This document shows, piece by piece, positions 1 through 5,480 of a DNA stretch of 7,819 nucleotides (within the stretch, counting starts at the first letter, position 1; each line of letters starts with the position of its first letter). The notes beneath the pieces are model-generated. The model did no database searches, was not told the DNA's origin, and worked only from the letters and a program-made list of their open reading frames with translations. The stretch spans positions 1 to 7,819 of the forward strand of contig DEFL01000064.1 in the NCBI GenBank assembly GCA_002350845.1. The letters run 5' to 3'. Made by a program: the position numbers and the translations under genes. This DNA comes from Christensenella sp. UBA2853. Its GTDB lineage: Bacteria > Bacillota > Clostridia > Christensenellales > Aristaeellaceae.

Positions 1-8
1 CGGTTTAG

Positions 9-29
9 TTCAATCGGAATTTGACAAGG
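9..29 (+). repeat. Boundary dyad element, copy A (CGG type)
   Basis: The segment reads CAATCGGAATTTGACAAGG from 11 and is followed by GTGG, which serves as the SD for the ATG at 37. CAAT and ATTTG form an imperfect dyad around CGGA with one bulged T. It closely matches the copy at 891-910: both share AATCGG, then one variable base, ATTTGACA and a GG-containing SD. It looks superficially like a TTGACA -35 box, but no -10 follows at usable spacing. The left window edge cuts off any upstream arm. Confidence 0.55.
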
Positions 30-36
30 TGGAATC

Positions 37-117
37 ATGAAAAAAACGGATGAGCTGGTAAGAATACTTGCTACGGCTATGACTGATATAAGTTATCTCG
101 GAAAGTTAATTGAGTGA
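37..117 (+). CDS. Unidentified 26-residue ORF or gene remnant
   Basis: ATG at 37 follows AAGGTGG (27-33) at close spacing, and the frame stays open for 26 codons to TGA at 115-117. The peptide starts MKKTDELVRI and ends GKLIE. It has no hydrophobic segment and no motif I recognise. It could be a small protein, a leader peptide for the HAD gene 22 bases downstream, or the 5' stub of a gene lost when this unit was assembled. The good SD and the repeat copy directly upstream are the only support. No function is proposed. Confidence 0.35.
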   Translation: MKKTDELVRILATAMTDISYLGKLIE

Positions 118-139
118 AGAATTCGGAGAATGAAAAACA

Positions 140-889
140 ATGAAGCAGAAGCCAAAGATGATTCTCTTTGATTATGGCGGAACATTACTCTGCGAACCCG
201 GCTGGGATATGCTCAGGGGAGAAAGAGCTCTTTTTGAGCATGTAATCACAAATCCCCATCATTATACGCCTGAAGAACTCAGCTCCTGGGAAAAGAATTA
301 CTTTCAGTCTCTTCAGCCGGTCCGGGATCTCGGTGCGGAGCCCACAGAAATTCAGATGCTCCGTCTGAAATATGAGCTTCACGGAATCAAGCTGGACATT
401 TCCTATGAAGAAGCGGAATTCATCTTCTGGGATCATACGGCACCTATGACAGCAGACTGCATATATACGAATGTTTGTGAGTTGCTGTCGTTCCTAAAAG
501 AGAGCGGTATCCGCACGGGAGTAATCAGTAATATTGGATGGACCGGAGCTGCACTTCAGAGAAGAATTAACACGCTGCTTCCGGAACATCATTTTGAATT
601 CATTCTGGCATCCAGCGATTATGGCTTGAGAAAACCGGACCCGAGACTCTTTCAGATTGCGCTGGAAAAGGCAAACCTGAAACCGGAAAATGTCTGGTTT
701 TGCGGAGATACCTATGACAAAGATGTGGAAGGAGCAAAGGAAGCGGGTTTATCAGCTGTATTTTATCAAGGCCTGACAAACGGTCATGCCAGACAAACAC
801 GTCCTATCCAAACGTTGAATAATAAGGATGTGCCGGTTATTACAGATTGGAAGGATCTCATCGAGATTCTGAAAAACATCGAATCATAA
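140..889 (+). CDS. HAD-superfamily hydrolase (HAD-IA type), variant motif I
   Basis: This 249-residue protein has the HAD order. Motif I is LFDYGGTL (nucleophile D11), followed by a helical cap (about 20-105). Motif II is VISN (S130), motif III is RKPDP (K165), and motif IV is CGDTYDKD (D190, D193/D195). The fold usually hydrolyses phosphate esters of small metabolites through a phospho-aspartate, with Mg2+. Motif I is odd: the second Asp of DxD, the usual acid/base, is Gly13. That variant occurs in some HAD proteins and leaves the reaction open, so the substrate cannot be named. GGAG at 125-128 sits 11 bases before the ATG, slightly far, and no better in-frame start is visible. No signal peptide is seen, so it is probably cytosolic. 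A boundary dyad begins one base after the TAA stop. Confidence 0.93.
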   Translation: MKQKPKMILFDYGGTLLCEPGWDMLRGERALFEHVITNPHHYTPEELSSWEKNYFQSLQPVRDLGAEPTEIQMLRLKYELHGIKLDISYEEAEFIFWDHTAPMTADCIYTNVCELLSFLKESGIRTGVISNIGWTGAALQRRINTLLPEHHFEFILASSDYGLRKPDPRLFQIALEKANLKPENVWFCGDTYDKDVEGAKEAGLSAVFYQGLTNGHARQTRPIQTLNNKDVPVITDWKDLIEILKNIES

Positions 890-890
890 G

Positions 891-910
891 ATAAATCGGT
901 ATTTGACAGG
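891..910 (+). repeat. Boundary dyad element, copy B (CGG type)
   Basis: ATAAATCGGTATTTGACAGG starts one base after the HAD stop codon. AAAT/ATTT form a dyad around CGGT. It matches copy A in AATCGG-N-ATTTGACA-RGG. A TTG within it opens the longest frame of the next gene, but the real start is at 939. The dyad is therefore intergenic, about 30 bases upstream of that start. Confidence 0.6.
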
Positions 911-938
911 ATGGTTAAGCTTCCAGGGAGGAGATTTT

Positions 939-1964
939 GTGCGAAAATTGACAAAACCCGGTCGTCTGGAAAAAGATGACTTAGTAGCAACGGTCAGTCC
1001 GTGCAATGGGTGGGCGGGAGACCCGGATATAAAATGGAAATATGAACTGGGAGTATCGCGACTGCAAGACATTGACCTTCGTGTTGTGGCGGCGCCGAAT
1101 TCAATGAGAGGCTCCGAGTATCTTGCTAAGAATCCAAAAGCCCGAGCCGAAGATATCATGTGGGCTTTCGAAAACAAAGAAGTGCGTGCAATCATCGCCA
1201 ATGTTGGCGGCAATGACAGTATAAAGATCATCCCTTACATAGAACCAAAGTTGATCGCGGACAATCCTAAGATTGTTATCGGCTATTCCGATGTAATGAA
1301 TCTTCATTTGCTGTGTTATCATAGCGGCCTGTCCACCTTTTACGGGGACAATCTTCTCACAACGATAGCCGATCAGACAGGATGGCACGAGTATAGCAAA
1401 AAGAGCTTTGTAAAAACATTGTTCGATCCTTCGCCAATCGGCATGATCGAACCGTCGAACGACTGGACATTTGAGTCTTCTGATCATATTGCTGTAAGCA
1501 AAATGAGGCATTATTATCCCAACGACGGGTATAAGATTATTCAAGGGAGCGGCCGTACGTCAGGAAGATTAATCGGCGGGCATACCGGAATTATCGAACT
1601 GGAAGGGACACCGATTGAACTGAAGGCTGAAGACTATGACGGGGCAATCCTCTTTGTTGAGGATATTCCCGAGTTTTTTAATGAAGAAGGTGTCAGAGTC
1701 TACTTTGAGTATTTGGGGCAAAAAGGAATTTTACAGAGAATAAACGGCGTTATCATCGGAAAAAACAATGAGAATGCAGACTTTTCTCAACAAGCCAGAA
1801 TCATTCGACAGATCGTGACCGACAAGTATTCATGTGCAATTCCGATTATTTACGGATTGAATTTTGGGCATTCCTCGCCGATCTGTGTCCTACCTTATGG
1901 AGCACTGGCAGAGCTGGATTGTGAGAAAAAAACGTTTTCGATTATGGAAAGCGGCGTAATCTGA
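939..1964 (+). CDS. S66 family serine peptidase, MccF-like (LD-carboxypeptidase superfamily)
   Basis: GTG at 939 is chosen as the start because GGGAGGAG (926-933) lies five bases before it; the longer frame from TTG 903 has no SD. The 341-residue product has the S66 layout. The nucleophile elbow is GYSD (Ser117), followed by FYGDN. The acid is in FVEDIPE (Glu241), and the catalytic His is in FGHSSP (His311), followed by LPYG. S66 contains LD-carboxypeptidases that trim murein tetrapeptides and MccF, which cleaves the aminoacyl-nucleotide amide of microcin C. The length and the positions of the three residues fit MccF better than the roughly 300-residue LdcA type. No signal peptide is present, so a cytosolic enzyme is expected. 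It stands alone between two boundary dyads, with no antibiotic synthesis genes beside it, which suggests free-standing resistance or peptide recycling. The substrate is inferred. Confidence 0.92.
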   Translation: MRKLTKPGRLEKDDLVATVSPCNGWAGDPDIKWKYELGVSRLQDIDLRVVAAPNSMRGSEYLAKNPKARAEDIMWAFENKEVRAIIANVGGNDSIKIIPYIEPKLIADNPKIVIGYSDVMNLHLLCYHSGLSTFYGDNLLTTIADQTGWHEYSKKSFVKTLFDPSPIGMIEPSNDWTFESSDHIAVSKMRHYYPNDGYKIIQGSGRTSGRLIGGHTGIIELEGTPIELKAEDYDGAILFVEDIPEFFNEEGVRVYFEYLGQKGILQRINGVIIGKNNENADFSQQARIIRQIVTDKYSCAIPIIYGLNFGHSSPICVLPYGALAELDCEKKTFSIMESGVI

Positions 1965-1985
1965 CGCATAATTCATTTGAGCAAT

Positions 1986-2006
1986 ACAAATTCCAGTTTG
2001 TCAAGG
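1986..2006 (+). repeat. Boundary dyad element, copy C (CCAG type)
   Basis: ACAAATTCCAGTTTGT (1986-2001) is an imperfect palindrome with five-base arms ACAAA/TTTGT, followed by CAAGG. It shares ACAAATTCCAG with the copy at 5453, and nearly the whole dyad with the copy at 5012. No start codon follows at usable spacing, so here the element is not acting as a ribosome-binding leader. Confidence 0.6.
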
Positions 2007-2063
2007 CACCTGTTGGTAAGAAAACTCGGAACATATCTTCTGAAATTGTCGATTATCGATCAC

Positions 2064-2098
2064 CTGGATTTATCAGGATTGCTGATCGTTGTAAATCC
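2064..2098 (+). repeat. Second arm of the 1986 site, with hairpin
   Basis: CTGGATTTATCAGGAT (2064-2079) resembles the 3' half of the CGG-type dyads. It shares the nonamer GGATTTATC with 7748-7756. GGATTTA (2066-2072) is perfectly complementary to TAAATCC (2092-2098). CCAG of the 1986 copy could alternatively pair with CTGG here across a 67-base loop. The similarity is visible but short, so assignment to the repeat family is tentative. Confidence 0.4.
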
Positions 2099-2174
2099 CT
2101 GAATACATCCCTGCCCATTATGTGTGCAGCGATTAACAGGGAAAAGCAATGACGCTGATCAGAAAGGAATATGA

Positions 2175-2681
2175 ATGAAAAATCGGAAAAAGAGGATCCT
2201 CTGCCTTTTTGTCCTGATTCTGTTTGCCGGAGTTATTTGGTTCGGTATTGGTTTTTTTCAACGCAGGGAAGCAAAATCACGAATGCTTTCAGCAATAGGG
2301 ATTAAAGACCGTCCGGAGATATATGGGTTTTATAGTGGTATCTGGACAGATTGGCTCCAATATACCGATGGATATGAAATCATGCATGTTTATACAAAAG
2401 AACAATCCGGTTTGGAAATAAAAGATATCATTCCGGAATCATGGACCTGGGAATCTCCAGACATTGAAATTACGGAATTGAGCAGGCAATTACACATTCA
2501 TATCAACATACAAGCAATTCTGAACGAAAGTGTCGGGGGCGCCCAATGTAATGCATGGTTTTTTACAGATCACAGACAAGAAGATATTCCGTTTGATGAA
2601 AAGGAATTTTATCTTGGATACTATGATGAATCATCAGATATGATCCATATTTACCGTGGACACCATTTTTATGGGCTTTAG
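2175..2681 (+). CDS. Membrane-anchored hypothetical protein
   Basis: This 168-residue protein has a basic N-terminus (KNRKKR) and one hydrophobic segment at about residues 8-28 (LCLFVLILFAGVIWFGIGFF). A hydrophilic domain of about 140 residues follows, rich in aromatic and acidic residues. The Cys in the hydrophobic stretch is not in a lipobox, so a signal anchor or uncleaved signal peptide with the domain outside the membrane is more likely than a lipoprotein. I recognise no family. The C-terminal part has alternating short strands such as LHIHINIQAIL, and ends HIYRGHHFYGL. AAAGGA lies six bases before the ATG. It is separated by about 120 bases on each side from unrelated genes, so it is probably an independent unit. 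No function can be assigned. Confidence 0.8.
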   Translation: MKNRKKRILCLFVLILFAGVIWFGIGFFQRREAKSRMLSAIGIKDRPEIYGFYSGIWTDWLQYTDGYEIMHVYTKEQSGLEIKDIIPESWTWESPDIEITELSRQLHIHINIQAILNESVGGAQCNAWFFTDHRQEDIPFDEKEFYLGYYDESSDMIHIYRGHHFYGL

Positions 2682-2802
2682 TATTGCGTAATTCGGGATA
2701 TGTAAATCTCCAATTTTTCTGATCCGATGATAAAGAAAATCGGAAGATCATCTTCCAGGCGTCGAGTTCCTGCTTTTAAGTTGCTGGCACATGGAGAGGA
2801 CA
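2682..2802 (+). other. Intergenic region with overlapping hairpins
   Basis: TGTAAATCTCCAATTTTTC (2701-2719) is a degenerate relative of the CCAG-type dyads. CCGAT (2724-2728) pairs with ATCGG (2739-2743). GGAAGAT-C-ATCTTCC (2742-2756) is a perfect dyad with a one-base centre that overlaps the ATCGG arm, so the two structures exclude each other. No T-run follows, which argues against a canonical terminator. GGAG at 2793-2796 belongs to the next gene. Confidence 0.5.
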
Positions 2803-3303
2803 ATGGAAAAAGGGTTCATTATCAGAAAAGCAACAGGTGAAGAAATGCTTGCCCTATGGGGTGTTCGAGAGATAAAGAAAGCATCGCCAACTGCAAAGTT
2901 CTTCTATGACAATATTTCCACAGGCAATACTGTCTTCTGGACATTGGATCATGATGGAGAGCTTCTTGGAGAGCTGTATGTTTTTTTGAATCTTGAGGAC
3001 AAAGATTTTGCCGATGGCAGGAATACGGCTTATCTTTGTGCGTTTCGAGTGAAAAAAGAGTATCGTGGGCAAGGATACGGAAGTCGATTGATAGCGACGG
3101 CGCTGGAAGACCTTAAGCAGATCGGATTCTGCAGGGCGACCATAGGGGTCGGGAGTGAAGAGCCGCAGAATGTAAGACTGTATCGTCGATTGGGATTTAT
3201 TACGAAAATCAAGGATTGCCATTATGATCCCTGTGGCATGGACGAAAATATGCGGCCGCGATACGAGGAAACCGTCTGGTGGCTTTTGCAAAAGGAATTG
3301 TAA
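2803..3303 (+). CDS. GNAT family N-acetyltransferase
   Basis: The protein is 166 residues if started at the ATG at 2803, which has GGAGAGGA just upstream. The ATG at 2791 is possible but has no SD. GNAT features are a strand with an acidic ligand region (AYLCAFRVKKEYRGQGYGSR, about 77-95), in which RGQGYG (88-93) is the acetyl-CoA pyrophosphate loop of motif A. Motif B is NVRLYRRLGF (123-132). GNAT enzymes transfer acetyl from acetyl-CoA to an amine of a small molecule or protein. The acceptor here cannot be read from sequence. The C-terminus (about 140-166) is aromatic and acidic and may shape the acceptor site. The next gene, another GNAT, starts 38 bases downstream, so the two may be co-transcribed. 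They differ clearly outside the cofactor motifs and are not a recent duplication. Confidence 0.93.
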   Translation: MEKGFIIRKATGEEMLALWGVREIKKASPTAKFFYDNISTGNTVFWTLDHDGELLGELYVFLNLEDKDFADGRNTAYLCAFRVKKEYRGQGYGSRLIATALEDLKQIGFCRATIGVGSEEPQNVRLYRRLGFITKIKDCHYDPCGMDENMRPRYEETVWWLLQKEL

Positions 3304-3341
3304 TCACACAATCATTGATCGTTGCAGACAGGAGCAGTTGC

Positions 3342-3734
3342 ATGGTTTACAAATACAATGAACCCGTATCATCTGAAGCATTGGCCGACCTGCGGGAATC
3401 AGTTGGCTGGAATCGAATGGAGAACGAATACGGCAGTCCATTGATGAAATCTTTTTTCCATATTGCTGTCTATGATGACGATCGGCTTGTCGGATATATA
3501 GACAGTGTATCGAATGGCGTTACGGATGCCTATATTCAGGATTTAATGATCTGTCCGGATTATCAGGGCAAAGGGATCGGCACGGATTTGATGAAAAAAA
3601 TGATTGCATGCCTGAGGGAAAAACATATTTTCATGATCTCCGTTGTTTTTGAAGAAAGACTGAAACCATTTTACGATCAGTTTGGTTTCAGCAGCATGCT
3701 TTGCGGTCAAATGGAAACATATCGCAATTCCTGA
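3342..3734 (+). CDS. Small GNAT family N-acetyltransferase
   Basis: ATG 3342 is the likely start: AGGAG (3330-3334) sits seven bases upstream. The longer frame from GTG 3279 overlaps the preceding gene and has no SD. The 130-residue product is a minimal GNAT. Its strand IQDLMICPDYQGKGIGTDL (65-83) carries the motif A loop QGKGIG (75-80), and motif B is KPFYDQFGF (108-116). It resembles the compact GNATs whose N-terminus reads like YNEPVSSEAL-DL--SVGW, a type common in Bacillota. The acceptor substrate is unknown. No signal peptide is seen, so it is probably cytosolic. The 38-base spacing after the previous GNAT suggests the pair forms one transcription unit. Confidence 0.92.
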   Translation: MVYKYNEPVSSEALADLRESVGWNRMENEYGSPLMKSFFHIAVYDDDRLVGYIDSVSNGVTDAYIQDLMICPDYQGKGIGTDLMKKMIACLREKHIFMISVVFEERLKPFYDQFGFSSMLCGQMETYRNS

Positions 3735-3742
3735 GCAAGACG

Positions 3743-3775
3743 TTTTTCGGTTTGGCGAATCAGAAATCCGAAAGA
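3743..3775 (+). repeat. Intergenic imperfect hairpin between two GNAT genes
   Basis: TTTTTCGG (3743-3750) pairs with CCGAAAGA (3768-3775), eight pairs with one G-T. Three more pairs (TTT 3751-3753 with AAA 3764-3766) form inside past a bulged T3767, leaving a ten-base loop. It lies just after the stop of the 3342 gene. The T-run is on the 5' side, so it is not a terminator for the + strand, though the reverse complement would put T residues after the stem. The architecture echoes the other boundary hairpins. Confidence 0.55.
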
Positions 3776-3810
3776 TCATCATATTGATTTGATTTTGTGA
3801 GGGTAATGAT

Positions 3811-4359
3811 ATGAAGCACCTTGGAACAATACAACTGGAAACAGACAGATTGGTATTAAGGCGTTTTACGGTAGATGATGCTGAATCAGTATTCAAAAAC
3901 TGGGCATCGGATGATGAAGTGACCAGGTATCTGACCTGGCCGACACACAAAAGCATCGATGTTTCCCGCGGATTTATGGAATACTGCGTGAAAGGATATG
4001 CTGATTCATCCTTCTATCTGTGGGGCATTGAACGAAAAGACACACAGGAACTGATCGGCAATATCGCTGTTGTCAAAGTGATCGATGAGATTGACAGTCT
4101 GGAACTTGGATGGGCGATCGGGAGAAAATACTGGGGAAACGGATATACCGCCGAAGCCGCTTTGAAAGTGATTGAGTTCCTGTTTGATCAGGTCGAAGCA
4201 AACAGCATCTATGCGGGGCATGATGTTCACAATCCCAACTCCGGCCGTGTGATGCAGAAAGCAGGCATGAAATTTGAAGGAATCTTGCGGCAAAGCGGAC
4301 GGAATAATCAGGGGATTGTTGACATGGCCCGCTATTCAATCATCAAAAGAGAAAGATGA
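3811..4359 (+). CDS. RimJ/RimL-type GNAT N-acetyltransferase
   Basis: This 182-residue protein opens with the Acetyltransf_3 signature ETDRLVLRRFTVDDAE (10-25). The cofactor loop is GRKYWGNGYTAEA (104-116), and the motif B region is HNPNSGRVMQKAGMKFEG (140-157). The family includes ribosomal-protein N-terminal acetyltransferases and many resistance enzymes. The acetyltransferase domain of MccE, which inactivates processed microcin C, also belongs to this branch. The start is well supported, with GAGGG (3799-3803) seven bases before ATG. The upstream GATTTTGTGAGGG resembles the 3' half of the boundary dyad. Free-standing copies like this usually act on small molecules, but the acceptor is not predictable. 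It shows no close similarity to the other three GNATs here beyond fold motifs. Confidence 0.93.
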   Translation: MKHLGTIQLETDRLVLRRFTVDDAESVFKNWASDDEVTRYLTWPTHKSIDVSRGFMEYCVKGYADSSFYLWGIERKDTQELIGNIAVVKVIDEIDSLELGWAIGRKYWGNGYTAEAALKVIEFLFDQVEANSIYAGHDVHNPNSGRVMQKAGMKFEGILRQSGRNNQGIVDMARYSIIKRER

Positions 4360-4437
4360 GTTCCGGTCTTATCGGGTGCCGGATGAGCTGGCAATTGGCA
4401 TTTGCTTGCAGATGCATATCGAATGAAAAGAGCTGCG
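4360..4437 (+). other. Intergenic stem-loops upstream of the 4438 palindrome
   Basis: TGCCGG (4377-4382) pairs with CTGGCA (4388-4393) around ATGAG, six pairs with one G-T. GCATTT (4398-4403) pairs with AGATGC (4410-4415), again with one G-T. No T-run follows either stem, so a canonical intrinsic terminator is not supported. TTGGCA at 4395 could act as a weak -35 box, but I see no matching -10. Confidence 0.35.
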
Positions 4438-4453
4438 ACAAATCCGGATTTGT
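4438..4453 (+). repeat. Perfect 16-base palindrome (boundary dyad copy D) abutting the SD
   Basis: ACAAATCC is followed directly by its exact reverse complement GGATTTGT, and the next bases AAGGA (4454-4458) are the SD for the ATG at 4466. This is the most regular member of the boundary family and defines its symmetric core. In DNA it could be a protein-binding operator or recombination site. In RNA it would need an opened loop to fold, so a DNA role is at least as likely. Confidence 0.75.
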
Positions 4454-4465
4454 AAGGATGTAAAG

Positions 4466-5008
4466 ATGTTTGACTACGAAAGATATTTCAATCAATACTG
4501 CGATGATAATCAATTGGACTTGTTGTTATCCTTCCATATGCCAGCGGGATATGAAACTGCTAACGGCACTTTTGACGTTGCGTCAAAAACGGTATTCATC
4601 AATGCAGCATATATGAAAGAAGCGCCTGATTATGAAAAAGCCTTCTACTTTTTCCATGAATTGAGACATGCCTCACAGTATCTTTGTCCCAAACGTTTCA
4701 GCAAGGCGGTCAATCGCAGCATTCAATATGTTATTATGTTCGATGGCACTTGTTATAAGATCGTTAATGGAAAGTACTACGAGTGTAAATTGGAAGGCGG
4801 CGAAGATTATTTTACAAACATCTATCTTGGGCAGCCGTATGAAGTTGACGCCAATCAATACGCTTATGAACGGGTAAGAAGGATCTGTGGTGATTTGGAT
4901 GACGTACGCAAACTGTATGAATTCTGGATGCCAAGTCAGCCTGTGCCAGATGACGTTTATGATTCGGTATATGCTTTGATCGACGAAAAAATACAAGTGA
5001 AAGATTAA
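4466..5008 (+). CDS. Putative small zinc metallopeptidase (HELRH motif)
   Basis: This 180-residue protein carries FFHELRHASQ (62-71), a fit to HExxH in which H64 and H68 would bind zinc and E65 would act as base. PYEVDANQYA (124-133) follows 56 residues later, placing E126 as a likely third ligand. This resembles the Glu-zincin pattern of small ImmA/IrrE-like and related HExxH...ExxA proteins. FINAAYM (44-50) before the motif fits the edge strand seen in such folds. The exact family is not recognised, and the target could be a regulator or toxin-type protein. No signal peptide or membrane segment is present. AAGGA lies seven bases before ATG, directly after the perfect palindrome, and no cognate regulator gene is adjacent. 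A peptidase fold is likely; activity is inferred. Confidence 0.8.
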   Translation: MFDYERYFNQYCDDNQLDLLLSFHMPAGYETANGTFDVASKTVFINAAYMKEAPDYEKAFYFFHELRHASQYLCPKRFSKAVNRSIQYVIMFDGTCYKIVNGKYYECKLEGGEDYFTNIYLGQPYEVDANQYAYERVRRICGDLDDVRKLYEFWMPSQPVPDDVYDSVYALIDEKIQVKD

Positions 5009-5010
5009 GA

Positions 5011-5031
5011 GACAAATCCAGTTTGTGGAGG
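5011..5031 (+). repeat. Boundary dyad element, copy E, overlapping the SD
   Basis: ACAAATCCAGTTTGT (5012-5026) has ACAAA/TTTGT arms around TCCAG and continues straight into GGAGG (5027-5031), the SD of the gene at 5037. The whole gap between the two genes is 28 bases, so the element makes up most of it. A role in translation or in joining the two genes is therefore plausible. Confidence 0.7.
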
Positions 5032-5036
5032 TAACT

Positions 5037-5453
5037 ATGGACTACAGAAAAATCAATCCTTCCGAAGTGAATGCTCTCTGGGATCTTCAAAAACAATATA
5101 AGGCAGAAATCGGAGAAGATGAACCTGGTGACGACGGGAAAGAACGTTTAGCTGATGCAATCGACAAAGGTATGATTTCTTTCTATGGAGTTTGGAAGGA
5201 CAACACTCTGATTGGCTGCTGCTCTATTACTGTCGGTTTTTCGACTTTTGATTATCATTCGAGTGGTGTATTTGAAGATTTCTATATTTGTCCTGAGCAT
5301 CGCCATCAAGGCATAGCGCGTCAATTGGTCGAGTTTGCCTATCATGAAAGCGGTGTAAGTACTTTAACTGTCGGTTGTGCAGATTGTGATATTAAGATGT
5401 ATCAGTCGCTGGGGTTTGCTATTTCCCTTGGAAATCTATTGGCGTTTGAATGA
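5037..5453 (+). CDS. GNAT family N-acetyltransferase
   Basis: ATG 5037 has GGAGG five bases upstream and is preferred to the GTG at 5025, which lies inside the SD/dyad. The 138-residue protein has GVFEDFYICPEHRHQGIARQ (77-96): a strand followed by the motif A loop RHQGIA (89-94). It then has DIKMYQSLGFAIS (118-130), which is motif B with the conserved Tyr and LGF turn. These are the standard acetyl-CoA-binding parts of GNAT enzymes. The N-terminal helix region (about 8-45) is acidic, and the acceptor is unknown. Its TGA stop overlaps the start of the next boundary dyad, and the following HIT gene begins 27 bases later. The genes at 4466, 5037 and 5481 are therefore tightly spaced and probably co-transcribed. 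Confidence 0.93.
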   Translation: MDYRKINPSEVNALWDLQKQYKAEIGEDEPGDDGKERLADAIDKGMISFYGVWKDNTLIGCCSITVGFSTFDYHSSGVFEDFYICPEHRHQGIARQLVEFAYHESGVSTLTVGCADCDIKMYQSLGFAISLGNLLAFE

Positions 5454-5473
5454 CAAATTCCAGCTTGCAGGAG
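5452..5473 (+). repeat. Boundary dyad element, copy F, spanning stop codon and SD
   Basis: The element ACAAATTCCAGCTTGCAGG begins at the last base of the preceding TGA stop and ends in AGGAG (5469-5473), the SD of the HIT gene at 5481. It shares ACAAATTCCAG with the copy at 1986. The right arm has diverged (CTTGC for TTTGT), so symmetry is partly lost while the SD is kept. Confidence 0.65.
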
Positions 5474-5480
5474 AAAAGAT

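Larger units (their letters stand above)
1965..2174 (+). other. 210-base intergenic region with a two-arm boundary site
   Basis: This is the longest gap without a gene. It holds the dyad copy at 1986-2006 and a second related arm at 2064-2079. It also has a hairpin made by GGATTTA (2066-2072) and TAAATCC (2092-2098), with an inner TCAG/CTGA pair. A 29-codon frame from TTG 2013 to TGA 2102 has no SD and is not called. No T-run terminator or convincing promoter is visible. AAAGGA at 2164-2168 is the SD of the next gene. Confidence 0.6.

Noticed and set aside
20..50. TTGACA-based promoters in copies A (21-26) and B (903-908)
   Set aside because: No -10-like hexamer lies about 17 bases downstream, and the TTGACA is part of a repeat followed directly by an SD.
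903..938. TTG 903 as start of the S66 peptidase
   Set aside because: It lies inside the repeat, without an SD. GTG 939 has GGGAGGAG at good spacing and gives the usual family length.
2013..2102. 29-codon ORF from TTG
   Set aside because: It has no SD, a rare start codon and no recognisable motif, and it overlaps a hairpin and repeat arm.
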